This document shows, piece after piece, positions 35,380-43,994 of a stretch of DNA of 64,000 bases. The notes under the pieces were generated by a model. The model was not told the origin of the DNA, made no database searches, and worked only from the letters and a program-made list of their open reading frames with translations. How positions within the stretch are numbered: position 1 is the first letter of the stretch; every line of letters starts with the position of its first letter. A program made the translations under genes and the position numbers. This DNA comes from JANSWP01 sp041941305 (GTDB lineage: Bacteria; Bacteroidota; Bacteroidia; Chitinophagales; Saprospiraceae), in assembly GCA_041941305.1 (NCBI GenBank), contig JBGTQJ010000008.1, positions 62,001 through 126,000 of the forward strand. Reading direction: 5' to 3'.

Positions 35380-36942
35380 ATGAAAGCTTTAATAACTTTA
35401 AATACTTTAAGCACCAAGTCATATTTATGCATAAATATGACTTGGTGCTTATTTTTTGCAATAAGTATTTCGGCACAAATAAAACACGACTATGTATGGA
35501 TTTTCGGGCATCCGGCTGGCAATCCTCCTGTAGAAAGGTTTGGGATAAATTTTATGGACTTTAATGGTGATGAAGAAAGAATTTATAAAGATAATGAAAT
35601 CGAAAATGATTTTTGGCTTTCTAATACTAGTATGTCTGATGAAGATGGGAATTTACTTTTCTATTCTAATGGTTGTTATATTGTCGATGTTTCCCATGAA
35701 ATTATGGAGAATGGAGATGGTCTAAATCCAGGAAATATTCATGAGTCTATGTGCCCAACTGGTGGTTATTCAACAACTAGAGGTTTACTTTCGATACCAT
35801 TGCCTAATCATAATGGCAAATACTCTATCTTTCATGAAGCTGAAACATTGAGCCAAACCCCACCATTTGTATTTGCAAATCTTCTATATTATTCGGTAAT
35901 TGATATTGAACTCAATGGTGGCTTGGGCAGTGTGGTAGAGAAGAACCAAATTATTTTAGAGGATCATTTTCAAGGTGGTAATCTTCACGCCGTTAAGCAT
36001 TCAAATAATGACGATTGGTGGGTGATTCACACTCGAAATGGGGATAATAAGTTCTTTAAGATATTGTTCACGGAAAATGGTATTGAATTTATAATGGAAC
36101 AAAATATTGGAATGCCATTTGATTCAGCCTCGCCTTCTTCCGGGCAAGCGGTTTTCTCCCCAGACGGCAGCAAGCTAGCTACATTTAATAAAATAGACCA
36201 GGTTTATCTTTACGACTTTGAGCGAAGCACTGGTGAATTAAGCAATTTCCAACACTATATGCCTACAGACTCCATTATAGGACTAGGAGGTGTTGCCTTT
36301 TCCCCCAACAATCGCTTTTTATATGTCTCTGCCCAATTCAATATCTATCAATACGATCTTTGGGCACCTGATATTGAAGCCTCCAAAGTGGAAGTTGGAA
36401 CATATGATTATTTTTTTGAAGATGACATTATACCAACCACCTTTTATTTAATGCAACTGGCACCAGATTGTAGAATTTACATCATTGTACCTAATACCTC
36501 TCGATATATGCATATCATTCACAATCCAAATGAAAAAGGATTGGCTTGCAATTTTGAGCAAAGAGCCATCAAACTGCCTGGAAAGAATCCTATTTCACAA
36601 CCTAACTTTCCAAACTATCGCCTCGGAACAGGTTATCCTGTTTGTGATAGTAGCATTGTACTCACTGCCTCACCTGTAATTTTCGAAGCAGCTGAAGTGG
36701 TCAAGCTCTACCCAAACCCGGTACAAAATGATTTATATTTGGAATTGTTTGAGCCGTTCCGAAAATCAGGCGAGCTGGTATTGTTCAATCAAATGGGGCA
36801 GGCGGTATCAAAGTTTGAGATAATCATAGGACAGACCGATATGAACTTTTCGGTAGTTAACTTAGAATCCGGAATATATTTTTTTCGCCTTACAGAAGAA
36901 GGAATTTTTAGAAAAGCTGGAATGGTGATTATTCAAAAATAA
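35380..36942 (+). CDS. Secreted beta-propeller-like protein with T9SS tail
   Basis: The 520-residue protein has a signal peptide ending ISAQ; the hydrophobic core is TWCLFFAISISA (about residues 21-32). Residues about 40-430 are beta-rich with repeats resembling WD40/YVTN propeller blades: NDDWWVIHTRNGDNKFF, FSPDGSKLATFNKIDQVYLYDF, and FSPNNRFLYVSAQFNIYQYDL. The T9SS type A tail (about 440-520) starts VKLYPNPVQNDLYLEL. Codons 10-24 overlap a perfect 44-bp palindrome with a following T-run. The start could be 35380 or the ATG at 35437; the former supplies the basic n-region. Function unknown, surface-located. Confidence 0.82.
   Translation: MKALITLNTLSTKSYLCINMTWCLFFAISISAQIKHDYVWIFGHPAGNPPVERFGINFMDFNGDEERIYKDNEIENDFWLSNTSMSDEDGNLLFYSNGCYIVDVSHEIMENGDGLNPGNIHESMCPTGGYSTTRGLLSIPLPNHNGKYSIFHEAETLSQTPPFVFANLLYYSVIDIELNGGLGSVVEKNQIILEDHFQGGNLHAVKHSNNDDWWVIHTRNGDNKFFKILFTENGIEFIMEQNIGMPFDSASPSSGQAVFSPDGSKLATFNKIDQVYLYDFERSTGELSNFQHYMPTDSIIGLGGVAFSPNNRFLYVSAQFNIYQYDLWAPDIEASKVEVGTYDYFFEDDIIPTTFYLMQLAPDCRIYIIVPNTSRYMHIIHNPNEKGLACNFEQRAIKLPGKNPISQPNFPNYRLGTGYPVCDSSIVLTASPVIFEAAEVVKLYPNPVQNDLYLELFEPFRKSGELVLFNQMGQAVSKFEIIIGQTDMNFSVVNLESGIYFFRLTEEGIFRKAGMVIIQK
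35408..35451 (+). promoter_or_regulatory. Perfect 44-bp palindrome with following T-run, inside the signal-peptide coding region
   Basis: Bases 35408-35429 are exactly complementary to 35430-35451 with no spacer, and six T follow (35452-35457). This is the form of an intrinsic terminator. It overlaps the early codons of the T9SS gene and the possible start codon at 35437, so it could control elongation or translation. Confidence 0.6.
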
Positions 36943-36959
36943 TATGCAAGTCAGTTTAA

Positions 36960-37955
36960 TATGAGTTTTTCTTCTTCGATTTCCCGCCTCCCGGAGTCAC
37001 CAAAAGATGGGACATCGCAGTAGGTAGTGCTTTGCAATTCAGATTTGATGATGGTTCTTCCGCTCAGGCACCACCAATAGCGATGGCTGTCAGTGAATCC
37101 GGGCTGGATGTGATTGGAAACCGCTTTAGTTTTGGAGAAAATGAGGAAATTCTGACAGGCGGCTGCACCGGCTCTCCCAGTGGCGACAATGGGTATTTCC
37201 TCGCCTTTGGGGGACGCTCTTTGGGCAATGGTTTTATTTTCAATAATGGCATTGGCGGAGCGATTGTACAAGCAGATGCGACTGGAAATTTTACCATTGC
37301 GACCAAACAAGCCGGAGAACTTACCTGGAACAATAGCGATTATGCAGATAATGTAAAACTGACGGTGGGTGGCAATGGAAATGTGGGCATTGGGACGCAG
37401 CATCCACTGAAGCAGTTGACGATTTCGGATGATGCTCCCTCTACGATAAGATTGGAAAACTCCGAAGTTGGTGGATTGGATATGGAGTTCACTCTGGCAA
37501 ATGGAAATTTGAGTTTTTGGGGTGGACAGGATGGTACAGCTCCAGGGCTGGATTTTTTGATGTCTTTAAACCCAGAAGGGAAATTGTCTTTAGGGGCATC
37601 TGGGCTTCTACCGACCGAACTGGCAGGGGTGGATATTAGCAATTATAGACTTTTTGTTTTGGGTGGCATACTCACAGAAGAATGCAGGCTTCGCCTAGAA
37701 GAAAATTGGGGAGATTTTGTATTTGAAGAAGATTATGATTTGATGCCTCTGGAAAATGTTGAAAATTATATACAGAAAAATGGTCATTTGCCTAACACCC
37801 CAAGTGCTGAGCATATAGCCGAGAATGGATTGGAATTAGGTGAAATTACTGCCGACCAGCAAATCAAAATCGAAGAATTGTTTTTGCACATTATCGAATT
37901 GAACAAAAAAGTTCAAATATTGGAAAAGCAAATTGAGGAATTGTCAAAAGAATAA
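36960..37955 (+). pseudogene. 5'-truncated tail-fibre-like protein gene
   Basis: An open frame runs from just after a stop at 36957-36959 to 37955, but it has no ATG before 37083; a TTG at 37032 is the only earlier candidate. The sequence upstream of it (TKRWDIAVGSALQFRFDDG) still looks like real protein, so the gene has lost its 5' end. The body has phage tail-fibre/trimeric adhesin features: GNGNVGIGTQHPLKQLTI, then a C-terminal YIQKNGHLPNTPSAEHIAENG followed by a coiled coil (LNKKVQILEKQIEELS), typical of Bacteroidota tail-fibre-like proteins. It may be a decayed duplicate, or a functional short protein from ATG 37083 lacking a signal peptide. Confidence 0.6.
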
Positions 37956-37964
37956 TTTTTCATT

Positions 37965-38006
37965 AGAAGCGGCTTCCATATAAAAAAATGGAAGCTGCTT
38001 CTTTTT
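37965..38006 (+). terminator. Intrinsic terminator
   Basis: The 15-nt arms 37965-37979 and 37988-38002 (AGAAGCGGCTTCCAT and its complement with one mismatch) are followed by a T-run. It ends the tail-fibre-like gene. Confidence 0.8.
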
Positions 38007-38021
38007 CCCAAACCTGATGCT

Positions 38022-38789
38022 ATGCATAATTCAAAAATAACTATAATCCTTTTCCTTTTTTGCCTTCTATTTACTTCCTGTGAAAAGTGCAAAGAAGACA
38101 TGGATTGCTTATGCAAGGAGAAGACTCCTGTCTCTGCTAACTTTACAATAACGGAAAAACATTTTTTCCCAGTAGGCAAAGTCTTGGATTTATTTGAGCC
38201 TTATGATACGGATACAGTTTATAGCCAAAATGTTTTATTCACTGCCTTAGAACCAGAAGCAAATTATACCTGGCTGATAGGCATTGAAGAATTGCACGAT
38301 TCTATTGTACAACGATCCAATTTTCCTTTCAATGTAGAAATTCCCATTACCCTCATTGTGGAAAAAGAGCCAGATAATTTCTGCTTTCCAAATGATGATG
38401 GTAGAGATACCTTGACCAGGATGCTTTACAGATCCAATAATTGTGAGCATATCCGGGTAGAAGGAGAATATCTCGTCTATCCGGAAGGTTCGCCGCAAGA
38501 TACTTTTACAGTGGTAGTTGATAATTGTCCGCCTTATCCAATTGATGTACCCCAACTTGGCCCATATTTTTTAAATATTCCAAATGGATGTGAATATAGG
38601 GTGACGAGTTGGCTAAGAAGCAGAAGACTTATAACATTTATTTTAGGAGATTCAGGTTTCTGTAATGGTCAACATCCTTATGGTCAAATCATTTTGGATG
38701 AAAATCTTATGGATATAAGCATCCGATATGGCTTTTTATCAGGGATTAATGAGGGTAATGAATTTATTTTGAAAGGAAAAAGGGAATAA
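38022..38789 (+). CDS. Cysteine-containing lipoprotein of unknown function
   Basis: The 255-residue protein has a lipoprotein signal peptide (lipobox LFTSC, Cys20). A cysteine-rich motif follows directly (CEKCKEDMDCLCKEK, about residues 20-34), which could bind a metal or form disulfides. The rest is beta-rich, with four further cysteines. No recognised domain. The gene starts 15 bases after a terminator, which is unusually close, so its promoter may lie in the preceding gene or read-through may supply transcription. Likely an outer-membrane or periplasmic lipoprotein. Confidence 0.72.
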   Translation: MHNSKITIILFLFCLLFTSCEKCKEDMDCLCKEKTPVSANFTITEKHFFPVGKVLDLFEPYDTDTVYSQNVLFTALEPEANYTWLIGIEELHDSIVQRSNFPFNVEIPITLIVEKEPDNFCFPNDDGRDTLTRMLYRSNNCEHIRVEGEYLVYPEGSPQDTFTVVVDNCPPYPIDVPQLGPYFLNIPNGCEYRVTSWLRSRRLITFILGDSGFCNGQHPYGQIILDENLMDISIRYGFLSGINEGNEFILKGKRE

Positions 38790-38840
38790 TCAAAAAAGGT
38801 AAAGTAGGAATTTTCAATTCTGTAATTCTGGCAAATGCTT

Positions 38841-39003
38841 AGTACTCTGTAAACTAAATATCTTATTCTTTTGAAGGCTTCTTTTTTGCAATTGCTTCGT
38901 TGAAAATACTCGCTAGAGCTAAGGCTATAGCTGTGTTTTTCGCCTCGCACTTGCAAAAAATAACCTTCCTCAAAAAGATAAGCTACTTAATTTACAGAGT
39001 ACT
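38841..39003. repeat. MITE-like element, copy 2
   Basis: AGTACTCTGTAAACTAA (38841-38857) is matched 16 of 17 by the complement of 38987-39003. The 163-bp interior has no gene but contains inverted segments TTTTTTGCAA and TTGCAAAAAA. The left end shares 19 of 23 positions with the element at 28452, and the right ends also agree, so both belong to one family. Confidence 0.6.
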
Positions 39004-39044
39004 TAGTGATTACATTGTAATTTATTTACCAAAATTTATTAATT

Positions 39045-41450
39045 ATGAAAAATATACTTCTAATTCTTGTTCTTTTTATATGCTATTTTGGAGATGGAAT
39101 AGCACAGGGTTTATGTCCAACTGATAATAATAACATCAGTACTAACCCCAATGCCCCTGTCAATGATCACAACTCCAATATGGCCAATTCTTTTTTTGAC
39201 TGGACACAAATGGATTTGGAACCTTATTTTAATCCAAATTATAAGGCGGTCATTGAACCTACCTGGAGCCATATCAATCCCTATTGGTCAAATCAAGACT
39301 ATCTGGTTCATGTTAGTGGCTATGACCCCAATCATCCGAATGAAAGCGAAGCAGATTTTTATCCAAATGAAGGCTGGGAAGTCATCCATCGCGGTTTAGG
39401 ATTAACCATTGATGGAGAAATATCGGAAGAAAATGGCTTTTTCCCTTATTTTATGCTTTACAATAAATTCACTGGAATCCTGAGATTTTGGTTTGGTATT
39501 CCCTCAAGTATTGTGGGTGCTCAATTTCAAAGTTTTGAAGTAGAATTGTCCTTTGGGGGTATTGAGGGAAATTATTTCATTACCGGATTATTTGGTCATA
39601 ATGGTTTGGTTTCCCAATCTTTAGACCAGGAAACTTCGGTTCTCAAGCTCTCTGGAATTGCCAATCACGTAGAAGCAGGCTGGATGTATGCAGATTTTGC
39701 AATGGCTTACGATCCTTGCACCTGTATTGCCACCTCCCAATTGATGATAGAGGTAACAGCTATTTCGTTTGCCGATGCAAAAATGACGGGACTTTTAGTT
39801 GGGACTTCTACTTCAATTCCCCTTTTTAATGAGTTAAATGGCGGTGGCTTTGAGTTTGTTGATGAAGACAGATTGATGAGCGTCATTAAAAGTAATGAAA
39901 TTAACCCCGAAATTGGAGTCGAATCCTATAAAAGAATCAATGAATTTATTCAAGCGGCTTCAGAAGTCAGTCCCGACCTTCAAAATCATTTGCATGCATT
40001 GGGAGAAATTCTTGCAACTTCTTCCGGTATTTTTGGCTTTGTGTCAAAAGGTTTGAAGAACAATAAGACTATTAAAGACGCATTGGATGGAGTTGGAAAA
40101 ATTTTTAAATTTCTTGGAACATCCTTCACTGATAAAAGTCAACCTAATATAATAGAAGCAGAAATTGCTTTGACTGGAAAAATTGAAACTGAAAACAATC
40201 TGGAGCGAACCAATATTCACATTCACAACCCAGGCACTTCACCAGCAACGAATAATGTAGAATATGGCAATAGCCTTTTCCCTGCTTATCCCTTTTTTAA
40301 TAAAACAATGGGAACCTTTGCTCTTTTGGAAACGCCTGATATGAAAGAAGCTTTATTGGAATCAGTTACAACTTCAGATGAACTTTTTGATTTTACCACA
40401 AATACTTATCAAGTCCAACTAAATGAATCCACAATAGAATATGTATTTAATCCGAATATGGGTTTAAACCTTGACAAATCTAGAATACTTGCGGCTCTGG
40501 CAGTGGAAGGATACATTCTTGAGGAAGATGGGTCAGTATTACCGGGAATTGGTATGGATTACGATTATATTATCGAGAATCCGGAAGAAGGTGTAAACCA
40601 AAAACATGTTTTTTCAACTCCACTCATGCCTTTGGAGTGTATAGGTGATTTTGTCGGTCATTATGAGCAAATCATTAATAATGAATCTGGCGGAGCCCCA
40701 TTGCCACCCCCTGTTTTTTATCTTCGCCTTGCCTTTGATTATGAATTTTACGAGTTGAATCGAAATGGCGACTCCAATAAGACCATGCAAATCATTACCT
40801 ATCCAGTTAATTTATTACCCGTCCCACTTACTGAAATAACCAATAATTTAGAAGGCGTAGAAGATGAAATTACTTTAACAGGGGGAGTTTTGTCAGAAGA
40901 TGTCATGGCATTTAGTTCTATCACCATAGCAGGCGATATTTCGGCTACGCCTTGAAATATTATATCCATCATTGCTCCTGAAATTAATGTGCTTTCAGAC
41001 GCAGATGTTGGTCATAATATCAATCTTATTCTGGATAATCCCTATGGCTGCGGAGAAGCTATTCCAGTTTCTGGTATGGATTTGAATAATTATTGTACTG
41101 CCGGCAATTATAAAGGAAATGTGATCTCTACACTTGCATTAGGGAATTTTGATGAAGAAAAGTCGGTCAAAATTGAAGAAGCTGATATAGTATCTGAATT
41201 TAAGCTAAAAGTTTTTCCAAATCCTTTTTTGGATAGGATTGAAATTGAATACCAATTGGAAGAACCAGGTAATTTTAAGATTAAACTGGAAAATACAATG
41301 GGTACGCTTTTTCAGGAGGAACATTATGAAAATTTGGAGCCTGGAACAATATATTTTGACACGGAAGGGCATGACCTCCCGCCAGGCATGTATCTGCTGA
41401 CCATCTCTACCCAACAAAGAAGCGAAAGCCATAAATTGATAAAACAGTAA
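39045..41450 (+). pseudogene. Secreted protein with in-frame TGA before its T9SS tail
   Basis: One reading frame spans 39045-41450 and is interrupted only by a TGA at 40953-40955. The first part (636 residues) has a signal peptide (MKNILLILVLFICYFGDGIAQ region), a beta-rich N-terminal half, and a helical central segment. The last part (from about 40956) continues the same kind of sequence (SIIAPEINVLSDADVGHNINL, split here for length) and ends with a type A T9SS tail starting VFPNPFLDRIEIEY. Without read-through the product would lose its sorting signal. Cause: nonsense mutation, assembly error, or recoding. The context GDISATP-stop-NIIS suggests a former glycine codon. Nothing indicates a changed genetic code elsewhere. 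Confidence 0.7.
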
Positions 41451-41472
41451 CAATCTTATGATTTTTTGATGC

Positions 41473-41530
41473 TGCGATACTGTGATGTTATAATTTCTCA
41501 ATAGAGACATTACAACATCACAGTATCGCA
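41473..41530. terminator. Long bidirectional hairpin between convergent genes
   Basis: The 22-nt arm at 41473-41494 (TGCGATACTGTGATGTTATA...) pairs with 41509-41530 with one mismatch and a 14-nt loop. It separates the T9SS gene from the minus-strand gene. GATGCT-GATACTATGG near 15221 looks like a fragment of the same sequence. Confidence 0.6.
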
Positions 41531-41558
41531 ATATTACAACATAAACAAACTCATACTT

Positions 41559-41765
41559 TCAAGTGCTATGATTTTTCAATTTCTGCAATTTGTTTTTCTG
41601 AATTAAAAATACAATAACCAGCAGTACTGTTAGAATCGGACAAGAAAAACAGAATATTAAAGCATTGACTTCGTAGTAGGATAAATTGAAGCTATTAGCC
41701 AGATTGATAATAAAATCTGTGCAATAGGCATAGATAAAATTTATGAGCTTATACAATGCCTCCAT
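41559..41765 (-). CDS. Small membrane protein B of an overlapping pair
   Basis: The 68-residue protein has one clear membrane span (about 38-58, IFCFSCPILTVLLVIVFLI) and a basic C-terminal tail (QKNKLQKLKNHST), with a moderately hydrophobic N-terminal helix (about 8-25). Its ATG overlaps the stop codon of the upstream gene (TAATG), implying translational coupling. No family recognised. The tiny two-gene operon suggests a small membrane complex, which is inference. Confidence 0.6.
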   Translation of the reverse strand: MEALYKLINFIYAYCTDFIINLANSFNLSYYEVNALIFCFSCPILTVLLVIVFLIQKNKLQKLKNHST

Positions 41766-42151
41766 TATTGGTTCTTTATTTTTTTAATTTCCATTCGCAT
41801 AGCTAATGATTTGATCAGCAAAAAGTACATCAGCATCGGCCATAAAATGACAAGGAACAAAATATTCATCATTCGATAATTGCCTGCCGATTGTAATGAT
41901 TTTATTATTCCGAAATATATCGGATCAATGATTTCAAAAAAGGGCTTTGCAAATTTCACATGATGTTGCTTACAAAAGTTGGTATCATTATGACAAAACC
42001 AAGAGCATTTTTCTTCAAATGGGGTTGAAGGATTTATTGAGGTGACAAAGGTAACGGGGTGATGGTTTTCTAGCTTTTGAGATCTTGTCGTCTCATTTAC
42101 TGTAATGATTACTAAAAAAGGAAATATCAAAATGATAAGCGCTGTTTTCAT
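41765..42151 (-). CDS. Small membrane protein A of an overlapping pair, with Cys/His motif
   Basis: The 128-residue protein has an N-terminal hydrophobic segment (about 4-18; signal peptide or anchor), an exported loop with a cysteine- and histidine-rich motif (CSWFCHNDTNFCKQHHVKF, about 49-67), and a C-terminal membrane span (about 95-113) with a basic tail. The loop could bind a metal ion or haem, or form disulfides. It is translationally coupled to the downstream 68-residue protein. No known family recognised, although I recall similar Cys/His loops in Flavobacteriia hypothetical proteins. Confidence 0.6.
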   Translation of the reverse strand: MKTALIILIFPFLVIITVNETTRSQKLENHHPVTFVTSINPSTPFEEKCSWFCHNDTNFCKQHHVKFAKPFFEIIDPIYFGIIKSLQSAGNYRMMNILFLVILWPMLMYFLLIKSLAMRMEIKKIKNQ

Positions 42152-42202
42152 AATGTTTTTAACGAATTGGATTACAAAATCTTACACAAATACCAGCTTT
42201 CC

Positions 42203-42210
42203 TATCTTTG
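42203..42210 (+). promoter_or_regulatory. -7 promoter box (TATCTTTG)
   Basis: A perfect TAnnTTTG box 15 bases before the ATG at 42226; it excludes the in-frame TTG at 42208 as a start. Confidence 0.6.
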
Positions 42211-42225
42211 CCTCAAATTTCCAAA

Positions 42226-43917
42226 ATGCACCACCACATTCACCGTACGCGCGCACAGGAATCTCGCGCAGCTATTCAACGATTGTACATCGCCATGCGG
42301 CACTTATTCATTCGAGGCACCTATAAACCACTAGGTGTTTCGGGAGAGGCGATGATAGATGCCATGAAAGATTTGCAACCCGAAATTTACGGCAATTTGA
42401 CAGACAATGAACGAGTTGATTTAGACGGACTGCTGTATGTCATGCAACGCCTTCCAGAAGGGATTGAAGAGTGTCGCTATATTCGATTGATTTCAAGAGA
42501 GGGCTTGGAGAATGGAGCCTTTGAAGCCATTGTACCTGCCAAAAGAAGACGAAACTGTTATCGCATAGATGAAGAGCAAATGTTCATCGAAATGACGAGA
42601 GGGCACAGCGATATTTATGATATTTTAACGCACCTTACTTTTTTGTATATCGAGGCTGAGAAAATTCGTGGAAATAGCCTGGATTCCAAAGGGCGAAAAA
42701 AACGCGATTGGCTCAAACTGGAAGAAATTGTAACCATGGAATCTTCCGGCAAGTCCTTTAATAAGGAGGTTGCCTATACTTATTTAAGTACGATTTTGGG
42801 GCGAACTTATGACGAAACCATAGCGGTTTGCAAACAATTTGAAGCCGCTGATAAGGTAAATTCTGTTTTTCATTTGACTTATTGGTTAGGCAAAATGAGT
42901 ATTGAGGAAGAATTGGACCAAAATGATCGGGTCATTAGTTTTTCTTCTGCTTTGCGCGAAAAAATTGGGCATCACATCTATGGCGAATTGTGGGCATACA
43001 AAATCAAAAGTTTCCTGGCAGAAAAAAAATTAATCAGCCGCCCCACTCACATTATCAGTGCCAATATGCACAGTGTGATGAATTCAATTTTTGCTTTGGC
43101 TGCTTTAAAAGGCAAACACAAATTGACAAGTCTCGAAGATTTAGCAAAGGAAGTAAGCTTGACAAATCGAGAAGCATGGCGAGATAAGATTGAAAAATAT
43201 GCGCTAAAAAATGGGATGTATCAAATTGATGATACGAGTGGGACAAATATTTCAGTTCAGGTTTTTGATTTTGAGAAGATAAACCTGGAATTATTACCAG
43301 CTGAAATTCAAATAGATAGTAAAAATTTCAGCAATAAGAAGCCAGTCATTGTAGTAATGGATTACGCTTTTGGCGAGCAGGCTTATGAAACGATGGACGA
43401 GCTGTTAAAACCTTACGAACCCCAAAAAGGGCGAAAGATTCCATTACAAATTGAATCTATTTCCATAATGGGAAAAGCCGGGATTTTGACAGGAGTGAAA
43501 GGGGACATTATGATCCCAAATGCACATATTTTTGAAGGTTTAGCCGATAACTATCCTTTTGAAAATGCACTAAGGGCTGAAGACCTGAAAAATAGAGGAA
43601 TCGAAATTTATGAAGGACCTATGATCACTGTTTTGGGAACTTCTCTTCAAAACAAAGATATTTTACATTATTTCAAGAATTCTTCCTGGAAAGCAGCAGG
43701 GCTTGAAATGGAAGGTGCCCATTATCAAAAAGCAATTCAGGCCGCTTCCAAGATTCGCAATAGCATTAACCCAAATGTCACTTTAAGGTATGCCTATTAT
43801 GCTTCTGATAATCCCCTGGAGACGGGAGCTACTTTAGCATCAGGAAGTTTAGGGGTTGATGGGGTAAAGCCCACTTACATGATTACTATCGAGATTTTAA
43901 AAGGGATTTTACATTAA
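42226..43917 (+). CDS. Conserved protein with C-terminal nucleoside-phosphorylase-like domain
   Basis: The 563-residue protein has an N-terminal helical region (about 1-330; HIHRTRAQESRAAIQRLYIAM) and a C-terminal domain (about 370-563) with features of the nucleoside phosphorylase/nucleosidase fold: VIVVMDYAFGEQAYETMDEL, SISIMGKAGILTGVKGDIM, and GLEMEGAHYQKAIQAA, the last like the MEG(A)A ribose-binding motif of phosphorylases. It resembles the N-terminally extended proteins I know from Bacteroidota (DUF6909-type, sometimes called AMP nucleosidase). The start follows the promoter box. Probable cytoplasmic nucleotide metabolism; exact substrate unknown. Confidence 0.75.
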   Translation: MHHHIHRTRAQESRAAIQRLYIAMRHLFIRGTYKPLGVSGEAMIDAMKDLQPEIYGNLTDNERVDLDGLLYVMQRLPEGIEECRYIRLISREGLENGAFEAIVPAKRRRNCYRIDEEQMFIEMTRGHSDIYDILTHLTFLYIEAEKIRGNSLDSKGRKKRDWLKLEEIVTMESSGKSFNKEVAYTYLSTILGRTYDETIAVCKQFEAADKVNSVFHLTYWLGKMSIEEELDQNDRVISFSSALREKIGHHIYGELWAYKIKSFLAEKKLISRPTHIISANMHSVMNSIFALAALKGKHKLTSLEDLAKEVSLTNREAWRDKIEKYALKNGMYQIDDTSGTNISVQVFDFEKINLELLPAEIQIDSKNFSNKKPVIVVMDYAFGEQAYETMDELLKPYEPQKGRKIPLQIESISIMGKAGILTGVKGDIMIPNAHIFEGLADNYPFENALRAEDLKNRGIEIYEGPMITVLGTSLQNKDILHYFKNSSWKAAGLEMEGAHYQKAIQAASKIRNSINPNVTLRYAYYASDNPLETGATLASGSLGVDGVKPTYMITIEILKGILH

Positions 43918-43994
43918 AAGAAACCATTTGACAGGAGACCACCGCCGAAAACAGGCAACTCTCTTCTTTCATTTGAATCCTCTGATTACCATTT

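Noticed and set aside
35380..35460. Fold-back sequencing artefact as cause of the 44-bp palindrome
   Set aside because: Sequence beyond the arms does not continue the inversion, so a simple chimeric fold-back does not explain it.
36951..37403. Minus-strand frame over the tail-fibre-like gene
   Set aside because: No recognisable protein features, and the plus frame carries the family motifs.
40953..40955. Changed genetic code (TGA as an amino acid)
   Set aside because: Other genes in the window end normally at TGA, for example mutL, so a global recoding is not supported.
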